NCBI RefSeq assembly: GCF_020731415.2
Contig: NZ_CP088273.1
Location: forward strand, 67,001 to 131,000
From: Phyllobacterium sp. T1293
GTDB taxonomy: Bacteria; Pseudomonadota; Alphaproteobacteria; Rhizobiales; Rhizobiaceae
Direction of reading: 5' to 3'
DNA: 64,000 bases
Shown here: one piece after another, positions 61,116 to 64,000 of the stretch
Position numbering within the stretch: the stretch's first letter is position 1
Layout: each line of letters begins with the position of its first letter
Made by a program: the position numbers and the translations under genes
Notes under the pieces: generated by a model
What the model was told of the DNA's origin: nothing
The model's input: only the letters and a program-made list of their open reading frames with translations
Database searches by the model: none

Positions 61116-62201
61116 TTGCCTCATACTGAATATTTCAATCCAACCACTCTGCAACAAAGCTGGCCATTACCTGCAAAGCCTCGCCCTATCGTGACATTCG
61201 GGGCGGGTAGCATTGTTGGTGATGCGCATTATCCTGCCTATCGGAAGGGTGGTTTTCCCATTGCGGGTCTGTTTGACCCGGATCAGGCCAAGGCTGGTAA
61301 AATCGCCTCGGAGTGGAATGTGAAAGCCTATGCTTCACTGGCCGAAGCGGCGGCGGTGGGCAATGCCGTCTTTGATCTGGCGACACCGCCCGCGCGTCAT
61401 GCGGATGTGCTGAAAGCCCTACCGGAAGGTTCTTTTGTGCTGATCCAGAAGCCGATGGGCAGCGACCTTGAAGAGGCCTCGGAAATCCTTCGCATTTGCC
61501 GTGAACGGAATATCACCGCTGCGGTCAATTTCCAGCTGCGGTTTGCGCCGATGATGCTGGCGCTGAAGGATGCGATTGCTCAGGGCTGGCTTGGCGAGGT
61601 CATCGATTTTGATGCGTGGCTTGCGCTGGATACGCCATGGTCGCTATGGCCATTTCTGGCTGATCTGCCGCGGGTCGAGATTGCCATGCACTCAATCCAT
61701 TATATCGATCTGATCCGCCAGATTCTTGGCAATCCGCTGGGCTTACACGCAAAGACGCTTGGTCATCCCGCTCACAAGGTGGCGCAGACCAGAACCAGTG
61801 CGATCCTCGACTATGGCGACCGGGTGCGCTGTTCGCTGTCGATCAATCATGACCACAAATTCGGGCGCAGGTTTCAGGCCTGCGAATTCCGTGTCAGCGG
61901 CACCGAGGGTGCCGCCTATGTGAAACTCGGGGTTAATCTCGATTATCCGCGCGGCGAACCGGATGAGTTGATGATTTACCCCAAGGGCGGTTCGGATTGG
62001 GTCAATGTGCCCTTGCAGGGCGCGTGGTTCCCGGATGCTTTTACCGGGCGCATGGCCAATCTGCAGCGTTTTGCCAGCGGCGAGGACAAGGAGCTGGTGA
62101 GTTCCGTTGAAGATGCCTGGCACACCATGGCGCTGGTCGAGGCTGCTTATCAGTCAAGCGCAGCGCCCGCGACACCGCTCGCCCAAAAGCCGGAGGCCTG
62201 A
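61116..62201 (+). CDS. Gfo/Idh/MocA-family oxidoreductase, possible deoxy-sugar 1-dehydrogenase
   Basis: A 361-residue NAD(P)-dependent oxidoreductase. The nucleotide motif is TFGAGSIVGDAHYPAYRKGG (about 27). IQKPMGSDLEEA (about 112) carries the family Lys, and the catalytic His lies in IAMHSIHYIDLIRQIL (about 190). A TTG start at 61116 is chosen; GTG at 61110 is an alternative. No ATG is available, since upstream sequence is the palindrome. In a pathway with a lactonase the missing step is oxidation of the sugar at C1, which this protein could perform. That is inference. Confidence 0.78.
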   Translation: MPHTEYFNPTTLQQSWPLPAKPRPIVTFGAGSIVGDAHYPAYRKGGFPIAGLFDPDQAKAGKIASEWNVKAYASLAEAAAVGNAVFDLATPPARHADVLKALPEGSFVLIQKPMGSDLEEASEILRICRERNITAAVNFQLRFAPMMLALKDAIAQGWLGEVIDFDAWLALDTPWSLWPFLADLPRVEIAMHSIHYIDLIRQILGNPLGLHAKTLGHPAHKVAQTRTSAILDYGDRVRCSLSINHDHKFGRRFQACEFRVSGTEGAAYVKLGVNLDYPRGEPDELMIYPKGGSDWVNVPLQGAWFPDAFTGRMANLQRFASGEDKELVSSVEDAWHTMALVEAAYQSSAAPATPLAQKPEA

Positions 62202-62657
62202 ATGTCAGAACAAACCGTTTATTTCGAGGAATACGAACTCGGCCATGTGCGCACCACGACGGGGCGAACCATAACCGAAACGGATTTCGTTGTGCATGCG
62301 GGGCATACGGGCGATTTCTTCCCGCATCATATGGACGCTGAATTTGCCAAGACGACACCGTTCGGGCAGCGCGTGGCCCATGGCACGATGATTTTTTCGA
62401 TTGGCGTCGGCTTGACGGCGAGCCTTATCAATCCCGTGGCTTTTTCCTATGGCTATGACCGTTTGCGGTTTGTGCGCCCGGTCTTCATTGGCGATACGAT
62501 CCGCACGCGCGTGACGATCAGCGCCAAGGAAGATGACCCGAAACGGCCGGAAAGCGGGCGTGTGGTCGAGCGCTGCGAAGTTCTCAATCAACGCGGTGAA
62601 GTTGTGCTGGCTGCCGACCACATCCTCATCGCCGAGCGCAAAACAAAAGTGATATGA
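62202..62657 (+). CDS. MaoC-like hot-dog dehydratase family protein
   Basis: A 151-residue single hot-dog protein. [33 protein letters not shown] (about 45-77) carries the Asp and His of the hydratase 2 motif, and [21 protein letters not shown] follows. The ATG follows directly on the stop of the Gfo/Idh gene, so the two are translated from one message. Its role in a sugar pathway is unclear; a hydration or dehydration of an acyl-type intermediate would be family-typical. Confidence 0.87.
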   Translation: MSEQTVYFEEYELGHVRTTTGRTITETDFVVHAGHTGDFFPHHMDAEFAKTTPFGQRVAHGTMIFSIGVGLTASLINPVAFSYGYDRLRFVRPVFIGDTIRTRVTISAKEDDPKRPESGRVVERCEVLNQRGEVVLAADHILIAERKTKVI

Positions 62658-62690
62658 CGGGCACATCAATGTGCCAAATGGAGGTTTGAA

Positions 62691-63425
62691 ATGACAGGTA
62701 AGCTTGAAGGCAAACGGGTTTTGATCACAGCGGCAGGGCAGGGCATCGGCCGTGCCTCTGCGTTGGCTTTTCTGCAGGAAGGCGCGATTGTTCACGCCAC
62801 AGATATCAACCAGCAATTGCTCGATGCGCTACCAAAGGAAGCTGGCCTCAAACCGCGCAAGCTCGATGTGTTAAACACGGATGAAGTGACCAAAGTGATC
62901 GGCGAGATTGGCCCGGTTGACGTGCTCTTCAACTGCGCCGGTTTCGTCCATAGCGGTTCCATACTGGAAATGCCCGATGCGGATCTGGAGTTCGCCCTCG
63001 ATCTCAATGTACGGGCCATGGTGCGTACGATCCGGGCCGTTCTGCCCGGTATGATCGAGCGCAAAGACGGCGCGATTATCAATATGTCGTCGGTTGCCAG
63101 CAGTGTGAAGGGCGTGCCGAACCGCTTCGCCTATGGCGTTACCAAGGCTGCCGTTCTCGGCCTGACGAAATCCGTGGCTGCGGAATATATCACGCAGGGC
63201 ATTCGCTGCAATGCGATATGCCCCGGCACGGTGGAAAGCCCGTCGCTGGAACAGCGCATGCGCGCCGGTGGCGACTATGAAGCGGCGCGCGCTGCTTTCA
63301 TCTCCCGCCAACCCATGGGTCGTCTCGGCCTGCCCGAAGAAATTGCCGATCTCGCTGTCTATCTCGCCGGTGCAACCTACACCACGGGACAGGCATACAA
63401 CATTGATGGCGGCTGGACCGTATAG
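62691..63425 (+). CDS. SDR-family oxidoreductase, probable 2-keto-3-deoxy-L-fuconate dehydrogenase
   Basis: A 244-residue classical short-chain dehydrogenase. TAAGQGIGRASALAF (about 13) binds NAD, and LFNCAGF (about 82), the catalytic Ser in NMSSVASS (about 128-135) and YGVTK (about 145-149) complete the site. The ending TGQAYNIDGGWTV is standard. It resembles the 3-hydroxybutyrate-dehydrogenase-like enzymes that oxidise 2-keto-3-deoxy-fuconate to the 2,4-diketo acid. GAGG precedes the ATG. Confidence 0.88.
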   Translation: MTGKLEGKRVLITAAGQGIGRASALAFLQEGAIVHATDINQQLLDALPKEAGLKPRKLDVLNTDEVTKVIGEIGPVDVLFNCAGFVHSGSILEMPDADLEFALDLNVRAMVRTIRAVLPGMIERKDGAIINMSSVASSVKGVPNRFAYGVTKAAVLGLTKSVAAEYITQGIRCNAICPGTVESPSLEQRMRAGGDYEAARAAFISRQPMGRLGLPEEIADLAVYLAGATYTTGQAYNIDGGWTV

Positions 63426-63586
63426 GAGGCCGTGTAAATCCACCCTGACGGGCATCTGATGCGATTTTCTGCACTTCCGGTGCTCATGGACGAAAATGTC
63501 CACTGCGCGCCGGTTCTCGAAAACCACACCAGCTCCCGCGTCAGGATGAATTTTCAAGAGCCTCCAAATAAAAGAAGGAATAAATG

Positions 63587-64000
63587 ATGAAGTATCTCCG
63601 TTACGGCGAAGCAGGGCAGGAAAAGCCCGGTGTGCTCGATGCCAAGGGGCAAATCCGCGATCTTTCCGGCAAGGTGAACGATCTTTCCGGTGCTGCACTT
63701 GATCCCGCTGCGCTGGCAAAACTTTCCGCTGCGGATGTGGAAAGCCTGCCTCTGGTCAGTGGCGATCCGCGCCTTGGCCCCTGCATTGCCGGGACTGGAA
63801 AGTTCATCTGTATCGGCCTGAATTATGCTGATCACGCGGCGGAATCCGGTATGGCGGTGCCGCCGGAACCCGTCATTTTCATGAAGGCAACATCGGCCAT
63901 TGTCGGCCCGAATGATGATCTTGTTATTCCGCGCGGTTCGCAGAAGACCGACTGGGAAGTCGAGCTTGGCATCGTCATTGGCCGGACGGCAAAATATGTC
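63587..64000 (+). CDS. Fumarylacetoacetate hydrolase-family protein, N-terminal part (probable 2,4-diketo-3-deoxy-L-fuconate hydrolase)
   Basis: Runs off the right edge after 138 codons. KYLRYGEAGQEKPGVLD, KFICIGLNYADHAAESGMAVPPEPVIFMKATSAI and the metal-binding EVELGIVIG are the FAH-family start and first active-site half. In this cluster it would cut the 2,4-diketo sugar acid into pyruvate and lactate. AAGAAGGAA fits the second of two adjacent ATGs (63587); 63584 is possible. The preceding 160 bases hold no gene. Confidence 0.87.
   Translation, partial: MKYLRYGEAGQEKPGVLDAKGQIRDLSGKVNDLSGAALDPAALAKLSAADVESLPLVSGDPRLGPCIAGTGKFICIGLNYADHAAESGMAVPPEPVIFMKATSAIVGPNDDLVIPRGSQKTDWEVELGIVIGRTAKYV

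Overview
The window is 64 kb of densely coded bacterial chromosome, or a large secondary replicon, from an alphaproteobacterium of the order Hyphomicrobiales (Rhizobiales). Gene content and protein style point to the Brucella/Ochrobactrum-Phyllobacterium side. Supporting signs are an aztABCD zinc system with Zur, an ornithine decarboxylase behind an alphaproteobacterial speF-type leader RNA, a non-phosphorylative L-fucose-type cluster, and the palindromic repeats common in these genomes. I saw no rRNA, tRNA, CRISPR array, transposase or prophage block. The assignment rests on protein families only; no database was searched.

Layout. 0-8 kb: partial heme-dependent N-demethylase, oligoendopeptidase F, a DUF882 murein-peptidase-like exported protein, KDPG aldolase, a phage-type N-acetylmuramidase, tRNA hydroxylase TrhO and a DUF533 protein. 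8-13 kb: modABC, an aminotransferase, an acetyltransferase and a small membrane protein. 13.5-17.5 kb: a His-rich nickel/cobalt-type exporter with its DUF1007 partner, then a LysR regulator and an amidase. 17.6-25 kb: speF leader and ornithine decarboxylase, acetyltransferase, GST, esterase, isochorismatase plus GlxA-type regulator, and 6-phosphogluconate dehydrogenase. 25-33 kb: an RpiR regulator divergent from a five-gene set (N-formylglutamate amidohydrolase-like, APC permease, glutamine-synthetase-like ligase, aldehyde dehydrogenase, iron alcohol dehydrogenase). I read this set as a gamma-glutamylation route for an amine or amino alcohol. 33-38 kb: an orphan Phd-like antitoxin and an ABC importer. 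38-42.5 kb: MOSC protein and an EmrAB-type efflux pair with a TetR regulator and two matching operators. 42.5-48.5 kb: zur, aztABC, aztD and a COG0523 GTPase, with two Zur-box-like sites. 48.6-53 kb: a TerC/CBS protein, a Kef-type antiporter and a DUF924 protein. 53-64 kb: lactonase-type amidohydrolase, IclR regulator, sugar ABC transporter, enolase-superfamily dehydratase, mutarotase, Gfo/Idh oxidoreductase, MaoC protein, SDR and a partial FAH hydrolase. Together these form an almost complete oxidative deoxy-sugar (L-fucose-like) pathway.

The most distinctive non-coding feature is a family of large nested inverted repeats at five intergenic sites (about 5.9-6.3, 13.2-13.6, 21.5-21.8, 23.5-23.7 and 53.1-53.2 kb). 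They share outer arms but carry different inner modules. At the fifth site both outer arms carry the same change, so pairing is preserved. Two other palindromes sit inside the sugar cluster, and one of them appears to supply the ribosome binding site of the next gene.

Start codons were adjusted where ribosome binding sites, signal peptides or ATGA overlaps argue for a start other than the longest reading frame; each case is noted in its entry.
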